From the NCBI GenBank assembly GCA_964434585.1, contig CAYSVN010000002.1, positions 1-41,895 on the forward strand: a DNA stretch of 41,895 nucleotides. The letters are read 5' to 3'. The number at the start of each line of letters is the position of its first letter. The first letter of the stretch is position 1. A program made the position numbers and the translations under genes. Positions 17,455 through 25,372 of the stretch are shown one piece after another. Below the pieces are notes generated by a model, which worked only from the letters and a program-made list of their open reading frames with translations, did no database searches and was not told where the DNA came from. Source of the stretch: CAYSVN01 sp964434585. GTDB lineage: Bacteria > Patescibacteriota > Gracilibacteria > Peribacterales > Peribacteraceae.

Positions 17455-17574
17455 ATGGGAGATACATGTACCGATGGTTCTTGCAACAAAGACCACAAAT
17501 CAGCAGAGTGCGCCGATAAAACAAAAGCTTGCGATAGCGCAGAATGCAAAAACGGTGCTTGCGAAACTAAATAG
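17455..17574 (+). CDS. 39-residue cysteine-rich peptide, metallothionein-like
   Basis: MGDTCTDGSCNKDHKSAEC begins a 39-residue frame with six cysteines (residues 5, 10, 19, 26, 31, 36), evenly spaced with Asp/Glu/Lys between, and almost no hydrophobic residues. The frame is followed by a 9-bp hairpin and T's, which supports a real gene. The composition is that of small metal-binding or metallothionein-like peptides, but the spacing does not match a named metallothionein. The next gene encodes a Cys-containing HxlR regulator, which suggests metal or thiol-stress control. Function is inferred. Confidence 0.6.
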   Translation: MGDTCTDGSCNKDHKSAECADKTKACDSAECKNGACETK

Positions 17575-17603
17575 TTTTGCGTGCTACGTATAACATTTAT
17601 AAT

Positions 17604-17645
17604 AGCCAGTTGAAGGAAGAGAAAGCCTGACAACTGGCTTTTATA
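17604..17645 (+). terminator. Rho-independent terminator after the Cys-rich peptide gene
   Basis: Perfect 9-bp inverted repeat AGCCAGTTG (17604-17612) / CAACTGGCT (17631-17639) with an 18-nt loop, followed by TTTATAG. The T-run is short, so efficiency may be modest. Confidence 0.6.
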
Positions 17646-17657
17646 GTAGTAACTTTG

Positions 17658-17663
17658 TACAAT
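17658..17663 (+). promoter_or_regulatory. -10 box, leaderless promoter of the HxlR gene
   Basis: TGTACAAT (extended -10) followed by CGATTT (6 nt) and the ATG at 17670. This decides the start against the in-frame TTG at 17655. Confidence 0.55.
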
Positions 17664-17669
17664 CGATTT

Positions 17670-18026
17670 ATGAAACACTATAAGTTTGATGACGGCCATT
17701 GTCCTTGTGGGGTAACTTCTGCATTGCGTGTTATTGGCGCAAAGTGGAAAATTATTATTATTGTTACCCTTGGTAAAAGTGTTAACCGTTTTAATGATCT
17801 TAAAAAAAATATTGAAAACATTAACGATCGTGCTCTTAGTTTAAAACTTAAAGAGCTAGAAGAGGACGGTTTAATTATGCGTACGGTTACAGATGGTTGT
17901 CCACCTAAGGTGGAATATAGCTTAACGGATAAAGGTAGGGACTTAACGCCTGTTATTAAAGCAGTGCATAAATGGGCAGATAAACACTTGGTTTGTGACC
18001 CAGAAGTAGAGGAATGTTGTGATTAG
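17670..18026 (+). CDS. HxlR-family winged-helix regulator with extra cysteines
   Basis: 118 residues. The HxlR fold is evident: CPCGVTSALRVIGAKWKI, GKSVNRFNDLKKNIENINDR, LSLKLKELEEDGLI and PPKVEYSLTDKGRDL. C11 corresponds to the conserved N-terminal cysteine used as redox or electrophile switch in HxlR members such as YodB and HypR; C13 makes a CPC pair. The C terminus ends with CDPEVEECCD, adding three cysteines, unusual for the family and suggestive of metal or thiol sensing. It sits directly downstream of the Cys-rich peptide gene, its likely target. Confidence 0.88.
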   Translation: MKHYKFDDGHCPCGVTSALRVIGAKWKIIIIVTLGKSVNRFNDLKKNIENINDRALSLKLKELEEDGLIMRTVTDGCPPKVEYSLTDKGRDLTPVIKAVHKWADKHLVCDPEVEECCD

Positions 18027-18070
18027 TTTTAAATTGATTTTAAATCGTTAATTTGCTACTATTTTTTACT

Positions 18071-18343
18071 ATGGATAAATTAGACCAAACCTACTCTCGT
18101 TTTTTTGATTGTGTGAGTCAATATACCACTCAATACTATTCAGATGCTTGCCCACATTTACTAAATGCTGCTGAAGCCACGACGGAATTACGATCGTTTT
18201 ATCGTCAATTACTTGAAGAATTGGTTTACGCTGACCCTGATGATGATCGTGTAGCTAGGATTAACCTTGCTATCCTGTCTTTAGTAGGGCAAATCAAGGA
18301 TATTGGGGTATCGCTTGTTGATTCTTCTAATACTACACTATAA
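18071..18343 (+). CDS. Small soluble protein of unknown function
   Basis: 90 residues from the ATG at 18071 (a TTG 18 nt upstream is also in frame but less likely). Predicted all-helical, acidic, two cysteines near the N terminus; no signal or membrane segment. The stop overlaps the -10 box (TATAAT at 18339-18344) of the following gene. No family recognised. A TACTAT box lies 8 nt upstream of the ATG. Confidence 0.6.
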   Translation: MDKLDQTYSRFFDCVSQYTTQYYSDACPHLLNAAEATTELRSFYRQLLEELVYADPDDDRVARINLAILSLVGQIKDIGVSLVDSSNTTL

Positions 18344-18352
18344 TACCTGTGT

Positions 18353-18802
18353 ATGAATGAACTTACCCAATTTCTACAATCACAACGACTTTTAGTTCTT
18401 GCTACGCAAGACGATACTCCATGGGTAACGAATGTATTTTATGGACTTGGTAAAGATGTAAAGTTTTATTTTATATCTGGTACAGATACTGAACATAGTA
18501 AACACGTTGCTGCTAACCCTAACGTGGCATTTAGTACTGCTTGGTATAATAAAAATGACCATACAGACCGTAAAGCAATACAAGGAAAGGGGACTTGCCG
18601 CCTGGCTATCACTGATGAGGAAATTATTGAAGGTGTTACATTGCATCATAAAAATTATCCAGAATTTGCAGAGCGCCTTACGGTAGATTATATAAAATCT
18701 GTAGATAATAGCAGTGCTGTTTGGGTTGTTGAACCTACCTACATTAAGTATTGGGATGATGAGTTGTATGGTAGCAATGGAACAAGGGAGTTTAGTTTTT
18801 AG
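18353..18802 (+). CDS. Pyridoxamine 5'-phosphate oxidase-like FMN-binding protein
   Basis: 149 residues with the split-barrel flavin-binding pattern: LLVLATQDDTPWVTNVFYG, the strand FYFISGTDTEHSKHVAANPNVAFS, and IQGKGTCRLA. These mark the PNPOx-like superfamily, which contains oxidoreductases, heme-degrading and flavin-dependent enzymes; the substrate cannot be told from sequence. TATAAT lies 8 nt upstream of the ATG. The 3' end overlaps the convergent small gene by 11 nt. Confidence 0.82.
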   Translation: MNELTQFLQSQRLLVLATQDDTPWVTNVFYGLGKDVKFYFISGTDTEHSKHVAANPNVAFSTAWYNKNDHTDRKAIQGKGTCRLAITDEEIIEGVTLHHKNYPEFAERLTVDYIKSVDNSSAVWVVEPTYIKYWDDELYGSNGTREFSF

Positions 18803-19124
18803 AGAATACTTCTTTTGTATTTTTTCTATCTATTTCTTGAAATTTATCCGCAATTTCTTCTAAGGGAATCTTTGCATCTGCCTTCTCTAAGAATTGCTCC
18901 ATGTCCTCCTTATTTCTAGCATTAACTTCCTTTCTTTTTTGGTGATATTGATTTTCTTTATAAATTTGACACCCTTCTACCGCTAAGCAGATTGAAAACA
19001 TTGATGCCCCAAATGCAAGAAATAATTTTGTAATGAACCACTCACGTTTTTTACGCTTTTCTTCAGATGTTAAATTTTCTTTTAACATTCTTGTAGCAGG
19101 TGATTGGTATGGATTTTCATGCAT
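18792..19124 (-). CDS. Small membrane protein with N-terminal ENPYQSP motif
   Basis: 110 residues. The N terminus MHENPYQSPATRM carries an NPYQSP motif seen in many small membrane proteins of other bacteria. One hydrophobic helix at about residues 32-50 (LFLAFGASMFSICLAVEG) is followed by a charged, probably coiled-coil tail (about residues 55-110). It converges on the FMN protein gene and overlaps its 3' end by 11 nt. Function unknown. Confidence 0.6.
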   Translation of the reverse strand: MHENPYQSPATRMLKENLTSEEKRKKREWFITKLFLAFGASMFSICLAVEGCQIYKENQYHQKRKEVNARNKEDMEQFLEKADAKIPLEEIADKFQEIDRKNTKEVFSKN

Positions 19125-19220
19125 AAGACTTTATGATATATGATCTAGGCCTCTTTTTGCAATGTTGTAATTGGTCTACTTTGGGTAATTTAAAATTTGC
19201 TAGTTGCCGCTTGATCTTGT

Positions 19221-19226
19221 TATGCT
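19221..19226 (+). promoter_or_regulatory. -10 box, leaderless promoter of the deoxyribosyltransferase-like gene
   Basis: TATGCT, 6 nt (TTTAGC), then ATG at 19233. No Shine-Dalgarno sequence is present. Confidence 0.5.
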
Positions 19227-19232
19227 TTTAGC

Positions 19233-19784
19233 ATGAAGTCATTAAAATTATATATAGCCGGTAAAGTTGCACCAGACTCTGAGTTTGGTACACATGATTG
19301 GCGTGATGGTTTTTGTGCAACATTGAGTAAGCTTTCTGCGCTAAATTTAATAAACTTAGACCCCACTAAGCATGAAGATGGTTTTACGATGGATGTAGGC
19401 AATCCAAAACTTGTTGTGGGCCGTGATAGCTATATGATTAAAATTGCAGATGCGGTTATTGTGCATTTAACAGATGATATTAGCGTGGGAGGTTCTCAGG
19501 AAATGTTAATTGCAAAGCATTTCAATAAGCCATTAATTGGCTTAGCTCCCATTGGGGGTAAGTTTTACCGCGCCCATAAAACTATTCGTGGTATTGAATA
19601 CACTAATTGGATTCACCCGTTTGTAGATGTTACTTGCGATAAGGTTGTATCGACCATTGAAGAATTGGCAATTGCATTACAAGAATTGCCATCGGCTCCT
19701 AAGACGGTAAATTGTATTGATGAAGCTGTTGCTTATTATGAACATAGCTTTTTAAAACATGATGAATTTTTGAATAATCTTTAA
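19233..19784 (+). CDS. Nucleoside 2-deoxyribosyltransferase-like protein
   Basis: 183 residues. It opens LKLYIAGKVAPDSEFGTHDWRDG, then DPTKHEDGF, the DSYMIKIADAVIVHL strand-helix and DDISVGGSQEMLIAKHFNKPLIGLAP, the last resembling the G(T/S)xxEi.yA...kPv signature of nucleoside 2-deoxyribosyltransferases and related TIR-like/DUF4406-type nucleotide hydrolases. The conserved Glu in GSQEM would be the nucleophile or general base. Role could be nucleotide salvage; the exact reaction is not determined. The stop overlaps the next start (TAATG). Confidence 0.7.
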   Translation: MKSLKLYIAGKVAPDSEFGTHDWRDGFCATLSKLSALNLINLDPTKHEDGFTMDVGNPKLVVGRDSYMIKIADAVIVHLTDDISVGGSQEMLIAKHFNKPLIGLAPIGGKFYRAHKTIRGIEYTNWIHPFVDVTCDKVVSTIEELAIALQELPSAPKTVNCIDEAVAYYEHSFLKHDEFLNNL

Positions 19785-21253
19785 TGTTATTTGCAAAATT
19801 ATTACTGAGCCTTTTATTAATTATTACCCCATTTGCTTTACTTGCACATGATGATGACCAAGAGCATGCTGTTATTATTCACTTTAGCCTAGAAGGCTAT
19901 TCTCCAGATGTGTTAGAGGTCCCAGTTGGAACAACAGTAGTTTTTGAAAATATATCAGATCAAGATTTTTGGCCAGCGAGTGACGACCACCCAAGCCATA
20001 CTGTTTACGATGGCACTTCGCTTGATGAGCATTGTAAAGACGGTATTATTGCTTTTGATGCTTGCGCAGGTTTGGCTCCAGGCGCTGAGTGGTCCTTTAC
20101 GTTTGATGAAGCTGGTATATTTGATTTTCATGATCATCTTTGGCCACATTTAGATGGTGTCATTACGGTCTACGATTTTAATGAATCTACGAAAGAACTC
20201 CCTGGATTTACAGAATTAAAACAAGAAGTTAAAAAGCTGTCGTTCTTCGCATCGGTACAGCAACTGTTCCGTAATTTTTACGCTTGGCTGTTTGGCTCTT
20301 CTCCTAAAAAAACTTATGTTGGCCCACTACTTACAGGCGATACACAAGATGGTTATTACGTTGAGCTGCAACAACAGTTTGTAGATTTAGTAAATTTGCA
20401 AGATCCTAAAATAGCTATTGAAACATTGCAAATGCTTGGGGAAACAGATACTCGTGCCTTGGCACTTTGCCACGATGTACTGCATGAAATTGGTAAGGCA
20501 GCCTTTATAAAATACGGCAACTTTCAAACTGCGGTTGAATTTCAATCTGACTTTTGTAACTCGGGATACATTCATGGATTGTTCGAACAGTACTTTAAAG
20601 TAACAGAAAATCCATTTGCAGCATTAAGCCAGCAATGTGAGCAATATGCTGCGGGTAAACGCCCGTTTGACTTATGGCAATGCCACCATGGTATAGGGCA
20701 TGGTTTTATGTATTTAAATGGTGGAGATTTAGATACTTCACTGCAACATTGTGAAGATGGATTAGATGGTTCAGCAGTAGATTCTTGCCAAAATGGAGCA
20801 TACATGGAACTCTTTAACCAAGAAATATTAGCAAAAGAATTTAATTATTTGTACCCAGATGATCCATTTAAACCCTGTAAAGATCGTGTAGATAACAAGG
20901 GTGATTGTTATTTGTATGTACCAACGTATTTATCGCAAACGTTAAATATTGCGTACCAAGATATGTTTGATGTTTGCGCTAATGCAGAACGAAATTATCG
21001 TTCTACTTGTATTGCAGGCGTTGGGTCCGAAGCTTTTAAGCGTAATATGCGTAATGTAGAAACTTTGGTAGAACTTTGCTTAAGTGCTAATACAACACTA
21101 GAACAAAATAGTTGTATGGGTGGTGTTATTAGTATGAGTATGAACCAGGCAGGTTCGTACCAAGCAGGGGAGCAGCTTTGCAATGAATTGCCTGAGCGCT
21201 TTGATGCTGTATGCGTAGCTAAGCTTAACGGTAAGAAAAACTTTTTTGAGTAA
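19784..21253 (+). CDS. Secreted cupredoxin-fold protein with Cys/His-rich C-terminal domain
   Basis: 489 residues, signal peptide (LLLSLLLIITPFALLAHDDD), translationally coupled to the upstream gene. Residues ~28-130 follow the cupredoxin pattern (PVGTTVVFEN..., LAPGAEWSFTFDEAGIFDFHDHLWPH, GVITVYDF), but where blue-copper proteins have HCxxHxxxM this one has H116-D-H-L-W-P-H122-L, so the Cys and Met ligands are missing. Residues ~220-485 form a domain I cannot name, with CHDVLHEIG (C229, H230, H234), GYIHG (H264), CHHGIGHG (C300-H306) and many spaced cysteines. The paired HxxxH and HHGxGH motifs suggest a metal site or an alpha-toroid. A short tail of basic residues ends it. Confidence 0.75.
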   Translation: MLFAKLLLSLLLIITPFALLAHDDDQEHAVIIHFSLEGYSPDVLEVPVGTTVVFENISDQDFWPASDDHPSHTVYDGTSLDEHCKDGIIAFDACAGLAPGAEWSFTFDEAGIFDFHDHLWPHLDGVITVYDFNESTKELPGFTELKQEVKKLSFFASVQQLFRNFYAWLFGSSPKKTYVGPLLTGDTQDGYYVELQQQFVDLVNLQDPKIAIETLQMLGETDTRALALCHDVLHEIGKAAFIKYGNFQTAVEFQSDFCNSGYIHGLFEQYFKVTENPFAALSQQCEQYAAGKRPFDLWQCHHGIGHGFMYLNGGDLDTSLQHCEDGLDGSAVDSCQNGAYMELFNQEILAKEFNYLYPDDPFKPCKDRVDNKGDCYLYVPTYLSQTLNIAYQDMFDVCANAERNYRSTCIAGVGSEAFKRNMRNVETLVELCLSANTTLEQNSCMGGVISMSMNQAGSYQAGEQLCNELPERFDAVCVAKLNGKKNFFE

Positions 21254-21268
21254 TACGGTACTCTTTTG

Positions 21269-21568
21269 TTAACGCCAGGCGTTTTGTTCGGTTAGCTCAT
21301 CTACGAGTAGTTTATCTTTTTTAGCAGGCTTATAGTTAATAATGTTCCAAGCTATGCTCCCTATTGCCAGTATAATAATAAGTAACCCGAATATTACTCC
21401 GCTCAAATAATTAATGGTATTATAAGCAGTAATTATAATGGCGCCGAATGCAATTAGGGCAACATTAAACCCAACTGTCCAATATAATTTGTCTTGCAGT
21501 GTTATATCTGGCCACTTGCCAATAAAATCCTCTTTGCGATACTGTTTATTTTTTATAAGCCGCATCAT
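21269..21568 (-). CDS. Small two-helix membrane protein of unknown function
   Basis: 99 residues from the ATG at 21568, chosen because a strong GGAGG Shine-Dalgarno sequence sits 6 nt upstream, one of very few in the window; the upstream GTG at 21613 is less likely. Two hydrophobic helices (LYWTVGFNVALIAFGAIIIT and LSGVIFGLLIIILAIGSIAW, about residues 28-75) are flanked by basic ends. No family recognised. Confidence 0.6.
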   Translation of the reverse strand: MMRLIKNKQYRKEDFIGKWPDITLQDKLYWTVGFNVALIAFGAIIITAYNTINYLSGVIFGLLIIILAIGSIAWNIINYKPAKKDKLLVDELTEQNAWR

Positions 21569-21708
21569 ATGCCTCCAGGTTTTACCTCTACGGTAAAGGA
21601 TGTAGGCCTGCACAGCTCCTACGATTATTAAAAAAAATTATTAATTGGTTTTTACTCATATTTTTAATATAGCTTAATGGCGCAATTGAGATAAGCATAT
21701 TTTTGGCT

Positions 21709-21714
21709 TATGAT
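21709..21714 (+). promoter_or_regulatory. -10 box, leaderless promoter of the 200-residue membrane protein
   Basis: TATGAT, 6 nt (ACTTGC), then ATG at 21721. This supports 21721 over an in-frame TTG at 21703, which lies upstream of the box. Confidence 0.5.
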
Positions 21715-21720
21715 ACTTGC

Positions 21721-22323
21721 ATGCTTGCTAAATTTAAATTAATACCTGCTGAAACTATTTTTGCTCTCTTGTTTGCCATAGTTTGTTGTTTATTAGGTTT
21801 TATGTTGCGTATTGACTGGGGGAGTGATTTTTTCTCTATTGAATCACCATTTTTGCATTTTTTACTTTTCTTAACGATTCAATTAATACCTTTGTTGATT
21901 CTTTCTCGCCTTAGTATGCTAATAAGCGCTATCACTTATACTTCTGTTGATTATGCTTCAATACACTCAATAGAATCTAAGTCGCTGGCAACTTTTGTCA
22001 TTTGGGGTATTGTTAATATTATTCTTTCGGCTGTATTTGTATTATTTATTGGCCTATGGGGAGGAGGAATATTTATTATTGGATCCCTAGCTATTATATT
22101 CAGTTACAGTCCGATTATTTTCTCACTATTTAATAGAGCACAATCTACCGATAGCCATGCACAAAAAGGATTTCCAACTTTAAGTATTATTGCCTCTATT
22201 CTTTTGTTTGCTATTGGACTTACCGTGCTTCAATCATCTGACCTTTTATTTGGTGATTTCTTTTTCTCTCGCTTGTCTAATCACTCAATCTTGTATGATG
22301 TGTTTTATTTTTATCGTCCTTGA
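21721..22323 (+). CDS. Polytopic membrane protein of unknown function
   Basis: 200 residues, about five to six hydrophobic helices, with little polar sequence except IHSIESKSL and NRAQSTDSHAQKG. The layout is somewhat like YIP1-type proteins, but no diagnostic motif is visible. It ends with TGA, which shows that TGA is a stop codon here. It precedes fusA by 103 nt on the same strand. Confidence 0.65.
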   Translation: MLAKFKLIPAETIFALLFAIVCCLLGFMLRIDWGSDFFSIESPFLHFLLFLTIQLIPLLILSRLSMLISAITYTSVDYASIHSIESKSLATFVIWGIVNIILSAVFVLFIGLWGGGIFIIGSLAIIFSYSPIIFSLFNRAQSTDSHAQKGFPTLSIIASILLFAIGLTVLQSSDLLFGDFFFSRLSNHSILYDVFYFYRP

Positions 22324-22426
22324 ATCAATCTTTTATGCTTACAGCTTGCGGTGCAAGGCAAGAAACCTTACACTCTAGGCCATTCTACTTTTTGGTAGTT
22401 ATTCCTTATTATTTTTCCCTCCCAAC

Positions 22427-24520
22427 ATGGATCTTAAGAACGTACGAAACATTGGTATTATTGCGCACATTGATGCGGGTAAAACCACAACAACAGAACG
22501 CATTTTATTTTACACCGGTGTTAGTTACAAAATTGGTGAAGTTCATGATGGTGAAGCAACCATGGACTGGATGGAACAAGAGCAAGAACGCGGTATTACT
22601 ATTACGTCTGCTGCAACTCAGTGTCACTGGACAGCGCCAGATGTAAACGGTGCAGAAACAAAAGTAACCGTTAACATTATTGATACCCCAGGACACGTAG
22701 ACTTTACTGCAGAGGTAGAACGTAGCTTACGTGTGCTAGATGGAGGTGTGGCTGTATTTGATGGATCACAAGGTGTTGAACCACAGTCTGAAACGGTATG
22801 GCGCCAAGCAGATAAGTATGATGTGCCACGTATTGCATTCGTTAATAAAATGGATAAAACCGGTGGTGACTTTATGATGTCACTTAACTCTATCCACGAA
22901 CGTTTAAGTACTGATGCCGTTGCTATTCAATTGCCAATTGGTGAAGAAGGAGACTTTAATGGAATTGTAGACTTAGTAGAGATGAAAGCTTATACCTTTA
23001 GTGGTACGCATGGAGAAATTCAAACTGAAATTGATATTCCAGCTGATATGGAAGCGGAAGCAGCAGTTATGCGTGAAACTATGATTGAAAAGGTTGCAGA
23101 AAACGATGAAAAATTAATGGATATTTACCTAGAAAGTGGTGAGCTTACAACAGACCAGATTAAACAAGGGTTACGTGCTGGTACAGTTACCGGTAGTCTT
23201 TACCCTGTACTTTGTGGTTCTGCACTTAAAAATGTAGGAGTGCAGAAAATGCTAGATGCTGTGGTTGCTTACTTACCAAGTCCGCTAGATATTCCAGCTT
23301 CTAAGGGTACAAACCCAGATACCGAAGCAGAAGAAACTCGCGAAGCTAACAATGACGCTCCACTTGCTGCGGTATCATTTAAAATTGCTACTGATCCTTA
23401 TGTTGGTCGCTTAACGTTCGTTCGTGTTTATAGTGGTGTGCTTAAGTCTGGTACAAGTGTTTACAACTCTCGTAGTGGTAAAGAAGAACGTATTGGACGT
23501 ATTGTAAAAATGCACGCTAACAGTCGTGAAGAAATTGATAAGGTAGAAGCAGGAGATATTGCTGCGGTTATTGGTCTTAAAGATGCACGTACTGGTGATA
23601 CTCTTTGTGATAAAGCTAAGCCAATTGTTCTAGAAGAAATTACGTTTGCTGACCCGGTTATTTCTATTGCTGTTGAACCTAAAACAAAAGCTGACCAAGA
23701 AAAAATGGGTATTGCTCTACAAAAGCTTTCAGAAGAAGATCCAACCTTCCGTGTTAAAACAGATGATGAGACCAACCAAACTATTATTTCTGGAATGGGT
23801 GAACTGCACTTAGATATTTTAGTAGACCGTATGAAGCGTGAGTTCTCTGTAGAAACAAATATTGGTGAACCTCAAGTTGCTTACCGTGAGACTATTCAAC
23901 AAGAAGTAGAACATGAAGAAAAATACAGTAAGCAAACTGGTGGACGTGGACAATTCGGTCACGTTATCTTTACGATTGAACCACAAGAAGCTGGTAAAGG
24001 ATACGAGTTCGAAAACAAAGTGGTTGGTGGACGTATTCCAAAAGAATTTATTAACCCATGTAATAAAGGATTCCAAGAAGGTCTTGGCCGCGGTGTGGTA
24101 GCTGGCTACCCAATGGTTGATATTAAAGTAACCCTAAGCGATGGTAGTTACCATGATGTGGACTCGTCTGAGTTCTCGTTTAAAGCGGTAAGTAGTATTG
24201 GGTTTAGAAACGCTGCTCGCAAAGCAAAACCAGTTCTATTAGAACCAATTATGAAAGTAGAAGTTGTTACTCCAGATGATTTCCTTGGAGATGTTATGGG
24301 TGACGTAAGCTCTCGTCGTGGACTTATTAAAGAACAAAGCGATAGAGGTACTGCTAAAGTTGTTACTGCAGAGTTGCCACTAAGTGCGATGTTCGGTTAC
24401 GCTACACAGCTTCGTTCTATGACCCAAGGCCGTGCAAGTTACGCAATGGAATTCGACCACTACGGTAAGGTTCCACCAAACGTTGCAGAAGAAATTAAGA
24501 AGGCAAGGGGAGTGGAATAG
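22427..24520 (+). CDS. fusA: Translation elongation factor G (EF-G)
   Basis: 697 residues, full length. GTPase motifs are intact: AHIDAGKTT (G1), RGITI (G2), DTPGH (G3), NKMD (G4) and a GSAL (G5). The later domains show LSEEDPTFRV, SGMGELHLDI, GGRGQFGHV, the domain IV loop region and the C-terminal RSMTQGRASYAMEFDHY. EF-G drives ribosomal translocation and, with RRF, recycling. Here it stands alone, not in the rpsL-rpsG-fusA-tuf operon. Codon use is like the neighbours but more regular, as expected for a highly expressed gene. A good terminator follows. Confidence 0.98.
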   Translation: MDLKNVRNIGIIAHIDAGKTTTTERILFYTGVSYKIGEVHDGEATMDWMEQEQERGITITSAATQCHWTAPDVNGAETKVTVNIIDTPGHVDFTAEVERSLRVLDGGVAVFDGSQGVEPQSETVWRQADKYDVPRIAFVNKMDKTGGDFMMSLNSIHERLSTDAVAIQLPIGEEGDFNGIVDLVEMKAYTFSGTHGEIQTEIDIPADMEAEAAVMRETMIEKVAENDEKLMDIYLESGELTTDQIKQGLRAGTVTGSLYPVLCGSALKNVGVQKMLDAVVAYLPSPLDIPASKGTNPDTEAEETREANNDAPLAAVSFKIATDPYVGRLTFVRVYSGVLKSGTSVYNSRSGKEERIGRIVKMHANSREEIDKVEAGDIAAVIGLKDARTGDTLCDKAKPIVLEEITFADPVISIAVEPKTKADQEKMGIALQKLSEEDPTFRVKTDDETNQTIISGMGELHLDILVDRMKREFSVETNIGEPQVAYRETIQQEVEHEEKYSKQTGGRGQFGHVIFTIEPQEAGKGYEFENKVVGGRIPKEFINPCNKGFQEGLGRGVVAGYPMVDIKVTLSDGSYHDVDSSEFSFKAVSSIGFRNAARKAKPVLLEPIMKVEVVTPDDFLGDVMGDVSSRRGLIKEQSDRGTAKVVTAELPLSAMFGYATQLRSMTQGRASYAMEFDHYGKVPPNVAEEIKKARGVE

Positions 24521-24542
24521 TATTACATTGATTTAGAAAATT

Positions 24543-24571
24543 AGAGATGACTTTATGTTGTCTCTTTTTTT
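24543..24571 (+). terminator. Rho-independent terminator of fusA
   Basis: AGAGATGAC (24543-24551) pairs with GTTGTCTCT (24557-24565), two G-T wobbles, 5-nt loop, followed directly by a run of T's to 24571. Confidence 0.8.
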
Positions 24572-24576
24572 ATTGC

Positions 24577-24665
24577 CTTACCCCAATGAGAGCACCCCTT
24601 GCAGGTCGTCCGTCTCCGTTACACTGCGTCGCGACGCACCGATAAACGGTGCTCTGGGCGAGGTA
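24577..24665. repeat. REP-like palindromic element upstream of the RAYT gene
   Basis: It begins CTTACCCCAATGAGAGCACC and ends ...GGTGCTCTGGGCGAGGTA; inner arms AGAGCACC (24589-24596) and GGTGCTCT (24648-24655) pair. The first 20 bases are repeated exactly in direct orientation at 25187-25206, on the other side of the transposase gene. Confidence 0.8.
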
Positions 24666-24726
24666 ATGTATTTGGTGTTTTAAAATTACTATCATTTAAA
24701 TATTAAATATGATATAGTATTTGGCT

Positions 24727-25173
24727 ATGACACAGAGGCATCCTGTTCAAAATGATCGGCTGATGTTTATTACCACTAATACACATGATCGTGCTACTTA
24801 TTTTTTAGATGAAGACATTGCTCGCATAAGCATTGAGATGCTTTATGATGTTAAAAAACGACATCCATTCTATTTGCATAGCTTTGTGGTAATGCCTGAT
24901 CATTGGCATATGTTATTATGCGTGCCACCCCCTGGATTAATTTCTGTTATTATGAATCAGTGGAAATCCCTCACAGTAAAAAATACAAATGAGGTAAAAA
25001 TTTGGCAAAAACGATTTTATATACAATTGGTTGATGATCCTTATCTGGTTATTAATTATATTCATCAAAATCCTGTTAAGGCAGGACTGTGCAATATTGC
25101 TAAGGATTATAAATGGTCATCTGCTTCTGATAATTGGCCAATTGATGATTTGCCCATATTGGATTATTTGTAA
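24727..25173 (+). CDS. REP-associated tyrosine transposase (RAYT, IS200-like Y1 family)
   Basis: 148 residues from the ATG at 24727 (a TTG two codons upstream also fits). The HUH motif is MPDHWHMLL; the C-terminal block KRFYIQLVDDPYLVINYIHQNPVKAGL holds the candidate catalytic tyrosine in the NYIHQNP helix, typical of RAYTs, and the ending SSASDNW is also family-like. RAYTs nick single-stranded DNA at REP hairpins and appear domesticated for repeat spread. It is flanked on both sides by palindromes of the same family. The usual FYDHV(I)R segment reads FYIQLVDD, a small divergence. TATAGT lies 8 nt before the ATG. Confidence 0.9.
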   Translation: MTQRHPVQNDRLMFITTNTHDRATYFLDEDIARISIEMLYDVKKRHPFYLHSFVVMPDHWHMLLCVPPPGLISVIMNQWKSLTVKNTNEVKIWQKRFYIQLVDDPYLVINYIHQNPVKAGLCNIAKDYKWSSASDNWPIDDLPILDYL

Positions 25174-25186
25174 TTGCGCTGTTTAT

Positions 25187-25277
25187 CTTACCCCAATGAG
25201 AGCACCGTTTATCGGTGCGGTTTTATACAGATATACAAACCGCACCCGCAAGGGGTGCTCTGTTGGATTGTGAGGTA
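25187..25277. repeat. REP-like palindromic element downstream of the RAYT gene
   Basis: It starts with the same 20 bases as the upstream copy and ends in GGTGCTCT...GAGGTA. Arms AGAGCACC (25199-25206) / GGTGCTCT (25254-25261) enclose a perfect 10-bp hairpin GGTGCGGTTT (25214-25223) / AAACCGCACC (25237-25246). The inner sequence is the reverse complement of the upstream copy's inner flanks (GATAAACGG and CCCTTGC), so the cores are inverted relative to each other. Confidence 0.8.
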
Positions 25278-25372
25278 TTTGGAGAAGTTATCCAAAAATA
25301 TGGTAAAATCATCTTTTATTCCCTAAAAATGTGTTATACTGCACTTATTAATTATCTTTCCCCTTTTTAACT

